DNA from: Microbacterium capsulatum
Lineage (GTDB): Bacteria; Actinomycetota; Actinomycetes; Actinomycetales; Microbacteriaceae
DNA length: 64,000 nucleotides
Direction of reading: 5' to 3'
Assembly (NCBI RefSeq): GCF_030865425.1
Contig: NZ_JAVFCB010000007.1
Location: 57,674 to 121,673 of the forward strand
In this document: positions 32,462 to 44,758 of the stretch, piece after piece
How positions within the stretch are numbered: position 1 is the first letter of the stretch
Layout: every line of letters starts with the position of its first letter
The notes under the pieces: model-generated
The model's input: the letters and a program-made list of their open reading frames with translations, nothing else
What the model was told of the DNA's origin: nothing
The model's database searches: none
Translations under genes and position numbers: made by a program

Positions 32462-33094
32462 CTATGCCGGATCGACCGCCGTCTCGGGGGCGGGCTGTGC
32501 CGCAGGCGACATCCGCGGGGCGCGCGCCGTGTCGAACAGCGGCAGCGCGATGTGGACGAGCGGGCCGATGCCCGCGGCGAAGACCACCGTGCCGATCCCG
32601 ACCGTTCCGCCGAGCAGCCAGCCGACGAGCAGCACTGTCAGCTCGACCGACAGACGCGATACCCAGATCGGCCAGCCCAGCCGCGCGTTCATGCCGGTCA
32701 TCAGCCCGTCACGCGGGCCGGCGCCGAACCGCGAGCCGATGTAGAGGCCGCTCGCCAGGGCGACGGCGAGCAGCCCCACGACGAACAGCAGGATCCGCGG
32801 GAGCAGGTCGTGCACGGGCGGCAGCACGGCGAGAGTGCCCTGGATCGCGGTGCCGACCAGCAGGATGTTCGCGATCGTGCCGATGCCCGGGCGCTGGCGG
32901 AGCGGGATCCACAGCAGCAGGACGAGCAGGCCGACGATGTTGGTGATCCATCCGATCCCGACGCCGGTGCGCACGGCGAGGCCCTGCGCGAAGACGGTCC
33001 ACGGGTCGAGCCCGAAGCCGGCCGCGATCATCAGCGCGTCGCCCACGCCGTAGAGCGGCAGTCCGATCAGCAGCTGGATCACCCGTCGAGTCAT
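32462..33094 (-). CDS. yczE: YczE family membrane protein
   Basis: A 210-aa protein with five hydrophobic helices and the YczE signature near the start (LLIGLPLYGVGDALMIAAGFGLDPWTVFAQGLA) and a central GSRFGAGPRDGLMTG motif. The ATG at 33094 is used because the 39 upstream in-frame residues cross the operator region. The family is paired with the MocR-type regulator YczR, which is exactly the divergent neighbour here. The transported substrate or role is not established. Confidence 0.85.
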   Translation of the reverse strand: MTRRVIQLLIGLPLYGVGDALMIAAGFGLDPWTVFAQGLAVRTGVGIGWITNIVGLLVLLLWIPLRQRPGIGTIANILLVGTAIQGTLAVLPPVHDLLPRILLFVVGLLAVALASGLYIGSRFGAGPRDGLMTGMNARLGWPIWVSRLSVELTVLLVGWLLGGTVGIGTVVFAAGIGPLVHIALPLFDTARAPRMSPAAQPAPETAVDPA

Positions 33095-33115
33095 GGATCC
33101 ATGATCCCCTAAAAG

Positions 33116-33136
33116 TGGTCCTGTCAGAACAGTCCA
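33116..33136. promoter_or_regulatory. candidate YczR operator between divergent yczE and yczR
   Basis: The 60-bp divergent spacer holds TGGTCCTGT-CAG-AACAGTCCA, an imperfect dyad (CTGT/ACAG core with TGG and CCA ends). On the minus strand TTGGAC (33132-33137) is followed after 17 bp by TTTTAG, a plausible yczE promoter that overlaps the dyad. MocR-type regulators commonly bind such short repeats in their divergent spacers. Confidence 0.45.
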
Positions 33137-33155
33137 ATTCGCGTACGCTGGCCCG

Positions 33156-34577
33156 ATGGACTCCCGGCTCTCCGCTCGCGCCCTCGTCGAGCTGCTCGGC
33201 CTCTGGCGCACGAGCGAGCCCGCCTACGACGCCCTTGCCGACGGGATCCGGCTGCTCTGCCTGGACAACCGGATCGCGCCGGGGACCGCACTTCCCGCCG
33301 AACGCGAACTGGCGGGCGCGCTGGGCGTGAGCCGCACGACGGTCGCTGCGGCGTATCGCACGCTGCGCGGCACCGGGCACATCGTCAGCCGACAGGGGTC
33401 CGGCAGCATCACCCGGCCGCTCGGCCGCACGACGTCGGCCCGCTGGTTCGACCACGGCGGCATCGATCTGCAGCAGGCGAGCCCGCCGGCCTGGCCGGGC
33501 CTGCCCGGGGTGATCGCCGAGGTGGCGGGATCGGCGACCGCCCTCGTCTCCCGCGCCGGCTACGACATCCTCGGGCACCTGGAGCTCCGCACGGCCATCG
33601 CCGAGAGGTATTCCCGTCACGGCATGCACACGGATCCGACCCAGATCATGGTGACGAACGGCGCTCAGCACGCTCTGAACCTCATCGCCTCGACGCTGCT
33701 GCACTGTGCCGACCGCGTGCTCATCGAGACGCCGACATATCCGCACGCGGCGGAGACCTTCCGCCGCGCCGGCTCGCGTCTCGTCGGAGTCCCGGTGACG
33801 ACCGAGGACGGCTGGGACGTCGACCGCGCCGCGCAGGCGTTCGCCCGCGCCCGGCCCGTGCTCGCCTATCTCATGCCCGAGTTCCAGAACCCGACCGGTC
33901 GCTCGATGACGCCGGCGGAGAGCCACGCGTTCGAACGGGCCGCGCACGACGCGGGATCGACCCTGCTCATCGACGAGACCACGGCCGAGCTGACGATCGA
34001 CGAGACCGAGCGCCCCACCCCGCTCGGCGCGGCGGGGCCCGCGATCCGTGTCGGCTCCCTGGGCAAGGCGGTCTGGGGCGGACTGAGGGTCGGCTGGATC
34101 CGCGCCGAGGAGGAGGTGATCCGGCGCCTGCGCGCGGCCCGCGCCGCGCACGACCTGGGCACGCCGGACCTCGAGCAGGCGATCGCGACCCGTGTCGTGT
34201 CCCGGCTCGACGAGATCCTGCCGCAGCGCTCCACCCTGCTCCGTTCGGGCCGGGACGCCCTGGTCGCCGCGCTCGCGCGCACAGTGCCGGAGTGGTCGGT
34301 GCCGGAGGTGCGCGGCGGGGTCGCGCTCTGGGTGGGCCTCGGGGCGCCGCTCAGCTCGGCACTCGTGATCGACGCCGCCGCCCACGGGCTGCACCTCAGC
34401 GCGGGCCCCCGGTTCGCGGTGGAGGGCGGCCACGAGCGGCACCTCAGGATCCCGTTCACGGCCGAACCGCGCGAGCTCGAGCGCGCGGTCGAGGTCCTTG
34501 CGGCATCGTGGTCGCGGGTCACCGCGGGCACACCTCGCACATCACCCGTCACGGCCCTGGCCGAGGCGGTCGTCTGA
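33156..34577 (+). CDS. yczR: MocR/PdxR-type GntR regulator (YczR)
   Basis: A 473-aa fusion. An N-terminal GntR winged helix (AYDALADGIRLLCLDNRIAPGTALPAERELAGALGVSRTTV-type pattern, about residues 20-80) is joined to a class I aminotransferase-like domain. Features include NPTGRSM, DETTAEL (cofactor Asp context) and GSLGKAVWGGLRVGW, where the PLP-binding lysine (SLGK) is present. It should bind pyridoxal phosphate or a derivative as effector. Its divergent pairing with yczE supports the name and suggests direct control of that gene. Confidence 0.87.
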   Translation: MDSRLSARALVELLGLWRTSEPAYDALADGIRLLCLDNRIAPGTALPAERELAGALGVSRTTVAAAYRTLRGTGHIVSRQGSGSITRPLGRTTSARWFDHGGIDLQQASPPAWPGLPGVIAEVAGSATALVSRAGYDILGHLELRTAIAERYSRHGMHTDPTQIMVTNGAQHALNLIASTLLHCADRVLIETPTYPHAAETFRRAGSRLVGVPVTTEDGWDVDRAAQAFARARPVLAYLMPEFQNPTGRSMTPAESHAFERAAHDAGSTLLIDETTAELTIDETERPTPLGAAGPAIRVGSLGKAVWGGLRVGWIRAEEEVIRRLRAARAAHDLGTPDLEQAIATRVVSRLDEILPQRSTLLRSGRDALVAALARTVPEWSVPEVRGGVALWVGLGAPLSSALVIDAAAHGLHLSAGPRFAVEGGHERHLRIPFTAEPRELERAVEVLAASWSRVTAGTPRTSPVTALAEAVV

Positions 34578-34669
34578 GCCGATCCGGGCGGCGCCGGCGC
34601 GCCGGCACGTGCCGAGGGCAGCAGGTCCTCCCGAACGACCGAACGGTCCGAGAAGGTCGCGGAGACGAA

Positions 34670-34700
34670 GAAGAGCCCCGGGGTGCACCCGGGGCTCTTC
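34670..34700. terminator. bidirectional hairpin terminator (yczR / tRNA-Ala)
   Basis: GAAGAGCCCCGGG (34670-34682) pairs perfectly with CCCGGGGCTCTTC (34688-34700) around a 5-base loop. It sits between the convergent yczR gene and the tRNA-Ala/tRNA-Ile unit and probably terminates both. Confidence 0.7.
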
Positions 34701-34712
34701 GTCTGAAATCCG

Positions 34713-34785
34713 TGGAGCCTAGGAGATTCGAACTCCTGACATCTTGCTTGCAAAGCAAGCGCTCTACCAACTGAGCTAAGGCCCC
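34713..34785 (-). tRNA. tRNA-Ala (TGC)
   Basis: A complete 73-nt cloverleaf on the minus strand. The acceptor GGGGCCT pairs with AGGCTCC (one G-T), the anticodon loop is TTTGCAA with anticodon TGC, the T-loop is TTCGAAT and the discriminator is A. CCA is not encoded. It follows tRNA-Ile by 51 bp. Confidence 0.95.
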
Positions 34786-34836
34786 GCTCTCGACGACGGA
34801 GAGGATCCGATTTCTCGGATCCTCTCAGCGTGTCGG

Positions 34837-34910
34837 TGGGGCTACCAGGACTTGAACCTGGGACCTCTTCATTATCAGTGAAGCGCTCTAACCGCCTGAG
34901 CTATAGCCCC
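34837..34910 (-). tRNA. tRNA-Ile (GAT)
   Basis: A complete 74-nt cloverleaf on the minus strand. The acceptor GGGGCTA pairs with TAGCCCC, the anticodon loop is CTGATAA with anticodon GAT, the T-loop is TTCAAGT and the discriminator is A. CCA is not encoded. The tRNA-Ile/tRNA-Ala pair downstream of gyrA is common near actinobacterial origins; here other genes intervene. Confidence 0.95.
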
Positions 34911-34965
34911 GTATCAACCTCCAAGACTTTACCCGACGTGGGCACGATTCACGAAATCGAGGGGA

Positions 34966-35844
34966 TCAGCTCCCGCTGCGGAGGCTGATCGATCCGGCGG
35001 AGAGGTCGACCTGCACCCGGTGGTCGGACGAGGAGTCGGTCGGGATCCGGGCGTCCAGGCTTCCGGCCGAGACGTCCTTGGACAGGGCGTACGAGCCCGA
35101 GGGCACCGTGACGTCCATGGCGCCGGCGCTCACGTCGAGCTTCACGCTGTCGGGCTGCGACCCGGTCAGCGTCGCGTCGAGCCGGCCGGCCGACATGGTC
35201 AGATCGGCCGTCGCGACGTCGCTCAGATGCAGGGTCGCTGCGCCCGCGTCGACCCGGGCGGTCACGTCGCGTGCGGATCCGTCCAGCGTCATCATGCCCG
35301 CGCTGAGCTTCGCCTTCAGCGTGCCGAAGTCGCCCTGTGCGTCGAGGGCCCCGGCCTCGAGCGTGAGGTCGGCGTCGAGCCGGCCGGAGAGGTCGTCCGG
35401 CAGGGTCAGCGTCGTCGACGGGCCGTCCTGGAACCACCCGTCGACCCACCAGCCGAGCACGGCTCGAGGGCTCTCGACGACGAGCGTGCCCCCCTCCCGG
35501 TGCATGGTCCAGTTGCCGCTGCCGCGTCCGGTGCTGCGCAGCGTCGCCTCGGGGACGTCGGCGTAGCGGATCGTCACGGATCCGCCGCCGGCGTCGAGGG
35601 TGAGCTTCGTGACACCGGTCACGTCGAGCGAGGTGCCCTGCGCGACCGGTCCGTCGACGCCGGTGAACTGTCCCGTCGCTGCGATCGCCGCGTTCCCGCC
35701 CGTGGCGGCGAGCGCGAGGGCGCCGATGATGAGGGCGCTGACGGTGATGCTCGTCACGGCGCCGGCGCGCGGTGTGCGGGCCGGCGACGCCGACGGGGCG
35801 GAGGGCTGAGGATCCCGGGGATCCGGGGGAGTGGGGTTCGTCAT
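34966..35844 (-). CDS. DUF4097-type beta-helix membrane-anchored protein
   Basis: A 292-aa protein. A proline-rich N-terminus is followed by one transmembrane helix (about residues 28-55, VTSITVSALIIGALALAA). Its extracellular part is a series of short beta repeats with alternating AGxxT/V-type steps (VDAGAATLHLSDVATADLTM, VSAGAMDVTV, VSAGSLDARI, LSAGSISLRSGS), the DUF4097 adhesin-like repeat. ATGA overlap with the response regulator gene makes it part of the two-component operon, so it is likely an output or co-sensor of envelope stress. Function unknown. Confidence 0.75.
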   Translation of the reverse strand: MTNPTPPDPRDPQPSAPSASPARTPRAGAVTSITVSALIIGALALAATGGNAAIAATGQFTGVDGPVAQGTSLDVTGVTKLTLDAGGGSVTIRYADVPEATLRSTGRGSGNWTMHREGGTLVVESPRAVLGWWVDGWFQDGPSTTLTLPDDLSGRLDADLTLEAGALDAQGDFGTLKAKLSAGMMTLDGSARDVTARVDAGAATLHLSDVATADLTMSAGRLDATLTGSQPDSVKLDVSAGAMDVTVPSGSYALSKDVSAGSLDARIPTDSSSDHRVQVDLSAGSISLRSGS

Positions 35845-36542
35845 CGGTTCGTTCCGTTCTGCGTGCGGGGGAGGCCGGTGCTCTCGAGGTGCGCGATGGC
35901 GGCGAGCACCCGGCGGTTGCCGGATTCGTCGGGCTCGAGGCCGAGCTTCTGGAAGATGGCGGTGATGTGCTTCTCGACGCTCGCCTCGGAGAGGAAGAGC
36001 GTCGACGCGATGGCCTGGTTCGACCGGCCCTCGGCGATCATCGCGAGCACGGAGCGCTCGCGATCGGTGAGGCTCTGCATCCGGTCGTCCTGGTTGCGCC
36101 GGGTGAGCAGCTGCGCGACCACCTCCGGGTCCAGGACGGTGGATCCCGACGCGATCCGCTCGACGGACTCGATGAACTCGGCCACGTCGGCGACGCGGTC
36201 CTTGAGCAGGTAGCCGAGCGGGCCTGCGGACCCCTGCGCCGATCCGGTCTGAGCCGCGATGAGGTCGCTCGCGTAGCGCTCCTCGACGTACTGCGACAGG
36301 ACCAGGAGGGGCAGCTGCGGGATCCGCTTGCGCAGAGCCAGCGCCGCGCGGATCCCCTCGTCCACGAACGTGGGCGGCAGGCGGACGTCGAGGATGCACA
36401 GCGCGGGAGCGGTCGCGTCGACGGTCGCGTCGAGATCCGAGGCGTCGGGGAGGGCGGCGACCACCGTGTGGTCGGCGTCCTCGAGCAGGCGGACCAAGCC
36501 CTCCCGCAGGAGGACCGAGTCTTCGACGATCAGGATCCTCAT
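35841..36542 (-). CDS. NarL/FixJ-type response regulator
   Basis: A 233-aa regulator. Receiver domain with acidic pocket VEDS, phospho-acceptor Asp52 (ILDVRLPP), VLSQY and Lys in YLLKDRV. The C-terminal LuxR helix-turn-helix (LTDRERSVLAMIAEGRSNQ to EKHITAIFQKLGL) binds DNA. Start ATG 36542 gives the standard MRILIVEDS. It is paired with the sensor kinase 52 bp upstream and co-translated with the DUF4097 gene. Confidence 0.92.
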   Translation of the reverse strand: MRILIVEDSVLLREGLVRLLEDADHTVVAALPDASDLDATVDATAPALCILDVRLPPTFVDEGIRAALALRKRIPQLPLLVLSQYVEERYASDLIAAQTGSAQGSAGPLGYLLKDRVADVAEFIESVERIASGSTVLDPEVVAQLLTRRNQDDRMQSLTDRERSVLAMIAEGRSNQAIASTLFLSEASVEKHITAIFQKLGLEPDESGNRRVLAAIAHLESTGLPRTQNGTNR

Positions 36543-36594
36543 GACACGCCCTCCGCCGCTCCGGTGCCGCACTGCTGGTTGAGATGCCGGACGA

Positions 36595-37881
36595 TCAGGA
36601 TGCGCACGGGACACTCACCTCCAGGCTGGTCGGGCCGCCCACGGGGCTGTCCAGGCGGATCGTGCCGCCGGCCGCGAGCACGCGGTTTCCGATACCGTCC
36701 AGGCCGCCGCCGGGGACGACGGTCGCTCCGCCGACGCCGTTGTCCTCGACGCGGGCCCACAGCGTGCCGCCGTCGCGCACCCGCACGACCACGCGGCATT
36801 CGCCGGCGCGGGAGTGCTTGGCGGCGTTGGTGAGGGATTCGGCGATCGAGAAGTAGACGGCGGCCTCGGCGTCGCGGGAGCAGCGGCCGTCGAGCCGCAC
36901 GTCGAGGACGACCGGCACGGGGGAGCGCCCGGCGAGGGCGGAGAGCGCCGCGTCCAGTCCGCGGTCGTCGAGCACTGATGCGTGGATCCCTCGGGCGAGC
37001 TGGCGCAGCTCGGTGATCGCGGCCTTGGTCGACGTGTGCGCCTCGGCGATGAGCGCCTTCGCGGCCTCCGGGTCCGTGTCGATCTTCTGCTGTGCCATGC
37101 CCAGGGTCATGCCGACCGAGACGAGACGGGGCTGGACGCCGTCGTGCAGGTCGCGCTCGATCCGGGTGCGCTCGACATCTGCGGCGCGCACGGCGCCGGC
37201 GCGCTGCGCGGTGGTGGTGCGGACCTGTTCGGTGAGCTCCCTGTTGCGGTCGGGAGTGGCCACGATGCCGCGGGAGATCACCCGGTGCAGCAGTGCGAGC
37301 CCGACGATGCCGACGATCGACGCGGCCACGCCGAGGCCGCCGAACAGCGGCGCCCACGCGATCGGATACGTCGTCCCCCAGCCGGTGTCGGCGTCGCCCG
37401 TGCTGAACAGGGGCGCGAACGCGGTCACCGCCGACCAGCCGAGCCAGCCGAACAGTCGCAGCACGAGGCCGCCGAACGCGCACGCGATCGCGAAGTTCGC
37501 CAGGGCCCGCCACATCCGGCCGTTGTACGCCTGCCGCCACACCGACAGCAGCCACCCGCCGAATCCGGGGCGCTCCCGGGGGCGCCACTGCACCGCCGGA
37601 AGCTCGAACCGGTACAGCCCGTCCAGCCGGGCGATCTCGAACCAGGCCACGCCGAACAGCGCGTACACGAGCCCGACGAGGAACACCACGCCGACGCCCA
37701 CGAAGAGCAGTCCGAAGCTCAGCCCGAGCAGGCCTCCGAGCAGGCCCACCGCGGCGGAGCCGACGACGCCGAGCGCGGCGAGCTCGAGCACCGTCAGAAG
37801 GATGCGCAACGGGGTGCGGGTCGTCGGTCGCGCCGCGGGATCCTCCGCGGGCGGCGGGACGTAGGCCTGTGCTGTGGTCAT
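36595..37881 (-). CDS. NarL-family sensor histidine kinase
   Basis: A 428-aa membrane kinase. The N-terminal half has two pairs of hydrophobic helices (about residues 28-72 and 125-190) linked by a cytoplasmic loop. HisKA_3 dimerisation region with the phospho-acceptor in IERDLHDGVQPRLVSVGM. ATPase domain with N box ESLTNAAKHS, and G boxes VEDNGVGG and GGGLDGIGNRV. It resembles LiaS/DesK-type wall- or membrane-stress sensors. No extracellular ligand domain is visible. Confidence 0.92.
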   Translation of the reverse strand: MTTAQAYVPPPAEDPAARPTTRTPLRILLTVLELAALGVVGSAAVGLLGGLLGLSFGLLFVGVGVVFLVGLVYALFGVAWFEIARLDGLYRFELPAVQWRPRERPGFGGWLLSVWRQAYNGRMWRALANFAIACAFGGLVLRLFGWLGWSAVTAFAPLFSTGDADTGWGTTYPIAWAPLFGGLGVAASIVGIVGLALLHRVISRGIVATPDRNRELTEQVRTTTAQRAGAVRAADVERTRIERDLHDGVQPRLVSVGMTLGMAQQKIDTDPEAAKALIAEAHTSTKAAITELRQLARGIHASVLDDRGLDAALSALAGRSPVPVVLDVRLDGRCSRDAEAAVYFSIAESLTNAAKHSRAGECRVVVRVRDGGTLWARVEDNGVGGATVVPGGGLDGIGNRVLAAGGTIRLDSPVGGPTSLEVSVPCAS

Positions 37882-38020
37882 GGCTCCACGCTACGGCGGC
37901 GCTCGGACCGGCGGAACGGAGGGATCCCGAGGATCGGTTTCGGGATATCCGTAAGGCGACGGGGCTTATGCATGCCTTGCCTCTGTGGACGGCGGCGGTC
38001 CGCAGTGCTTTCGTGGTCAC

Positions 38021-38734
38021 ATGAGCACCGAGCACTCGGGGGAACCCCACTCCAAGAACGTCAACGGGCGGCTGAACTGGCTGCGCGCCGGGGTGCTCGG
38101 CGCGAACGACGGCATCGTCTCGGTCGCCTCGCTCGTCGTCGGCGTCGCCGGGGCCACGTCGAGCAACGCCGCCCTGCTGGTCGCCGGACTCGCCGGTCTC
38201 ATCGGCGGAGCGATCTCGATGGCGCTCGGCGAGTACGTGTCGGTGTCGAGCCAGCGCGACAGCGAGCACGCGCTCATCGAGAAGGAGCGCCACGAGCTGA
38301 AGACCATGCCGGAGGAGGAGTTCGCCGAACTGGTCGGCCTCTACCGCGCCCGTGGACTCACCGACGAGACCGCGCACAAGGTCGCCGCCGAGCTCACCGC
38401 GCACGACGCCCTCGCCGCGCACCTGGAGGTCGAGCTCGGCATCGACCAGGACGACCTGGTGCGCCCCTGGCACGCCGCGATCTCGTCCGCGATCGCGTTC
38501 ACCTGCGGAGCGGTGCTGCCTCTGCTCGCGATCCTGCTCCCGCCCGCCGGCATGCGCGTGCCGATCACCTTCGTCGCGGTGCTCTTCGCGCTCGCGGCGA
38601 CCGGTTGGATCTCGGCGCGGATCGGCGGATCCGATCCCGTGCGCGCCTCGATCCGCCTCCTCGTCGGCGGCGCGCTCGCCCTCGCCGCGACCTGGCTCAT
38701 CGGCACTCTGCTCGGTTCCACCGGGGTGGTCTGA
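38021..38734 (+). CDS. VIT1/CCC1-family transporter (iron/manganese)
   Basis: A 237-aa membrane protein with the VIT1 start (NWLRAGVLGANDGIVSVASLVVGV) and ALGEYVSVSSQRDSEHALIEKERHEL, where Glu residues of the cytoplasmic metal-binding domain lie. The C-terminal three helices complete the five-helix fold. The family moves Fe2+ or Mn2+ out of the cytoplasm. ATG 38021 is chosen over the in-frame 37985, since MSTEHS is the usual start. It is divergent from the two-component operon and convergent with gyrA-DUF3566. Confidence 0.88.
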   Translation: MSTEHSGEPHSKNVNGRLNWLRAGVLGANDGIVSVASLVVGVAGATSSNAALLVAGLAGLIGGAISMALGEYVSVSSQRDSEHALIEKERHELKTMPEEEFAELVGLYRARGLTDETAHKVAAELTAHDALAAHLEVELGIDQDDLVRPWHAAISSAIAFTCGAVLPLLAILLPPAGMRVPITFVAVLFALAATGWISARIGGSDPVRASIRLLVGGALALAATWLIGTLLGSTGVV

Positions 38735-38760
38735 GTAAGGTCCCGCCGCCCGCCTCTCGG

Positions 38761-38862
38761 GGTCGTTGAGCGAGCCCCGCCGGAGGCGGAGCGAGACGAA
38801 ACGCGGCGATCCGCAGGTAACCGCGTTTCGTCTCGGTCGCTGCGCGTCCTCGCTCAACGACC
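38761..38862. repeat. bipartite long inverted repeat, family B
   Basis: Outer perfect 14-bp arms GGTCGTTGAGCGAG (38761-38774) and CTCGCTCAACGACC (38849-38862). Inner perfect 14-bp arms GAGACGAAACGCGG (38793-38806) and CCGCGTTTCGTCTC (38821-38834). It is the spacer between the convergent VIT1-family and DUF3566 genes. Elements with these arm words are widespread in Microbacterium-type genomes, as I recall. Confidence 0.8.
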
Positions 38863-38872
38863 GAGGAACGCC

Positions 38873-38904
38873 GAAGGCCCGGCCCACGCGGGGACCGGGC
38901 CTTC
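38873..38904 (-). terminator. hairpin terminator after gyrA-DUF3566
   Basis: GAAGGCCCGG (38873-38882) pairs with CCGGGCCTTC (38895-38904) just after the DUF3566 stop. It has no T-tract, as is usual for high-GC hairpins. Confidence 0.65.
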
Positions 38905-38913
38905 CAGAAAGCG

Positions 38914-39314
38914 TCAGTTCGAGGTGAAGCCGACGAGCAGGCCGCCGGTCACCTTCACCGCGACGTTGTAGATGCCGGCGATGATCGCGCCGAGCACCGT
39001 GAACACGATGAGGTTCAGGATCGCGACGACCGAGCCGAACGCGAGCACCTGCGGCAGGCCGACGATCGAGCTCAGCTTCACGGCGCCGTCGGTGAATCCG
39101 CCGACGAACTCGTCACCCTTGGCGATGAGACCGGTCGCCGCCATCACCAGGTAGATCAGCAGGAACGACACCAGGGTGACGATCGCGATCGCGATCGCGC
39201 CGAGGAAGGACAGCTTCACGGCGGACCAGAAGTCGATGTACACGAGGCGCAGGCGGACCTGCTTGCTCGACGTCTTGCGCGACGATTTCTTGGCGAGCTT
39301 GTCGGCTACCGTGC

Positions 39315-39318
<4 letters not shown>
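38914..39318 (-). CDS. DUF3566 membrane protein downstream of gyrA
   Basis: A 134-aa protein of the DUF3566 family, almost always located next to gyrA in actinobacteria. The N-terminus is basic ([21 protein letters not shown]), and two hydrophobic helices (about residues 35-62 and 95-122) form the transmembrane domain. In mycobacteria the comparable position holds CwsA/Rv0007-like proteins linked to growth-pole function. Its ATG overlaps the gyrA stop by 4 bp. Confidence 0.85.
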
Positions 39319-41858
<2,540 letters not shown>

Positions 41859-41905
41859 GTCTTCTTCTCGTCTTGCCGTTCGTGCCTGTTCGTGGGCCGG
41901 GCTCC

Positions 41906-41982
41906 GGGACGGGATCCCGAGAGATCAGCGGGTTCCTTCCCGCTTCGCGGGCCCCTCCCGATATCTCTCGGGATCCCGTCCC
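41906..41982. repeat. long inverted repeat between gyrB and gyrA, family F
   Basis: Perfect 20-bp arms (41906-41925 and 41963-41982, starting GGGACGGGATCCCGAGAGAT) enclose a 37-bp loop that itself contains a short CCCGC/GCGGG stem. It fills the gyrB-gyrA spacer and could act as an attenuator or extruding cruciform between the two gyrase genes. Confidence 0.8.
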
Positions 41983-42048
41983 TGCGCCCTCCGTCATTCA
42001 TGGGGCGCGGCCCGAGTCTTCGCTTGTGTGGTGGGTGTGGTGTGAGGG

Positions 42049-44187
<2,139 letters not shown>

Positions 44188-44266
44188 CTATCGGAAACCG
44201 CTCTCAATGTCGCGTTGTGTGCCGTTCTGCGCGCCTTAACACCTGCGGAACGAGATGGATCTTGTC

Positions 44267-44758
44267 CTAACCGTAGGTATCGCGCGGGCCCCGCCCTGGA
44301 GCGACTCTGGGGCCCCATTTCCAGGAGGGGACGTCCGGGCCGACGAAGCGCAGGTTCTGCACACCGGCCTCGGGATACCTCCGGCCGATCTCGGTGATGA
44401 TCACGGCGCGCATGTACTGCAGGTTCTTCGCCCACGCCGTCGAGTCGCACTTGACGGTCAGCATTCCGCCCTCGAGCGACACCGGCTCGGAGTGCTTGGC
44501 CGTGTCGGGGCCCGCGAGCTCGGCCCACTGCAGCACGAGGTCCTCCCGGCTGAGCGCGGCCTCCCAGCCCGAGTCGCGGGTGAGCTTCGCGAGCACGTCG
44601 CCGAGCACACCCGGATCCCGCCCCGGGGTGAACGGCGCGTTCTCGTCGTCGACGATGCGCTTCTTGCGCTTCCAGTTCTTCGAGCTCGGCTTCAGCCCGC
44701 GCAGCCGCAGGTAGGTCGAGACGGTCTCCGGGACGTCGGGGAGGTCAGGATCGGTCAT
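44267..44758 (-). CDS. DUF721 family protein
   Basis: A 163-aa protein with a DUF721 core: LGDVLAKLTRDSGWEAALSREDLVLQW, AELAGPDTAKHSEPVSLEGGMLTVKCDSTAWAKNLQYMRA. It is the conserved partner between recF and gyrB in actinobacteria and is thought to be a nucleic-acid-binding helper. The start overlaps recF by 14 bp. The N-terminal basic segment (SSKNWKRKKR) is typical. Confidence 0.88.
   Translation of the reverse strand: MTDPDLPDVPETVSTYLRLRGLKPSSKNWKRKKRIVDDENAPFTPGRDPGVLGDVLAKLTRDSGWEAALSREDLVLQWAELAGPDTAKHSEPVSLEGGMLTVKCDSTAWAKNLQYMRAVIITEIGRRYPEAGVQNLRFVGPDVPSWKWGPRVAPGRGPRDTYG

Noticed and set aside
34713..34910. rRNA operon around the tRNA-Ile/tRNA-Ala pair
   Set aside because: Although this tRNA pair sits inside rRNA operons in some bacteria, no 16S, 23S or 5S sequence is adjacent; protein genes flank the pair.
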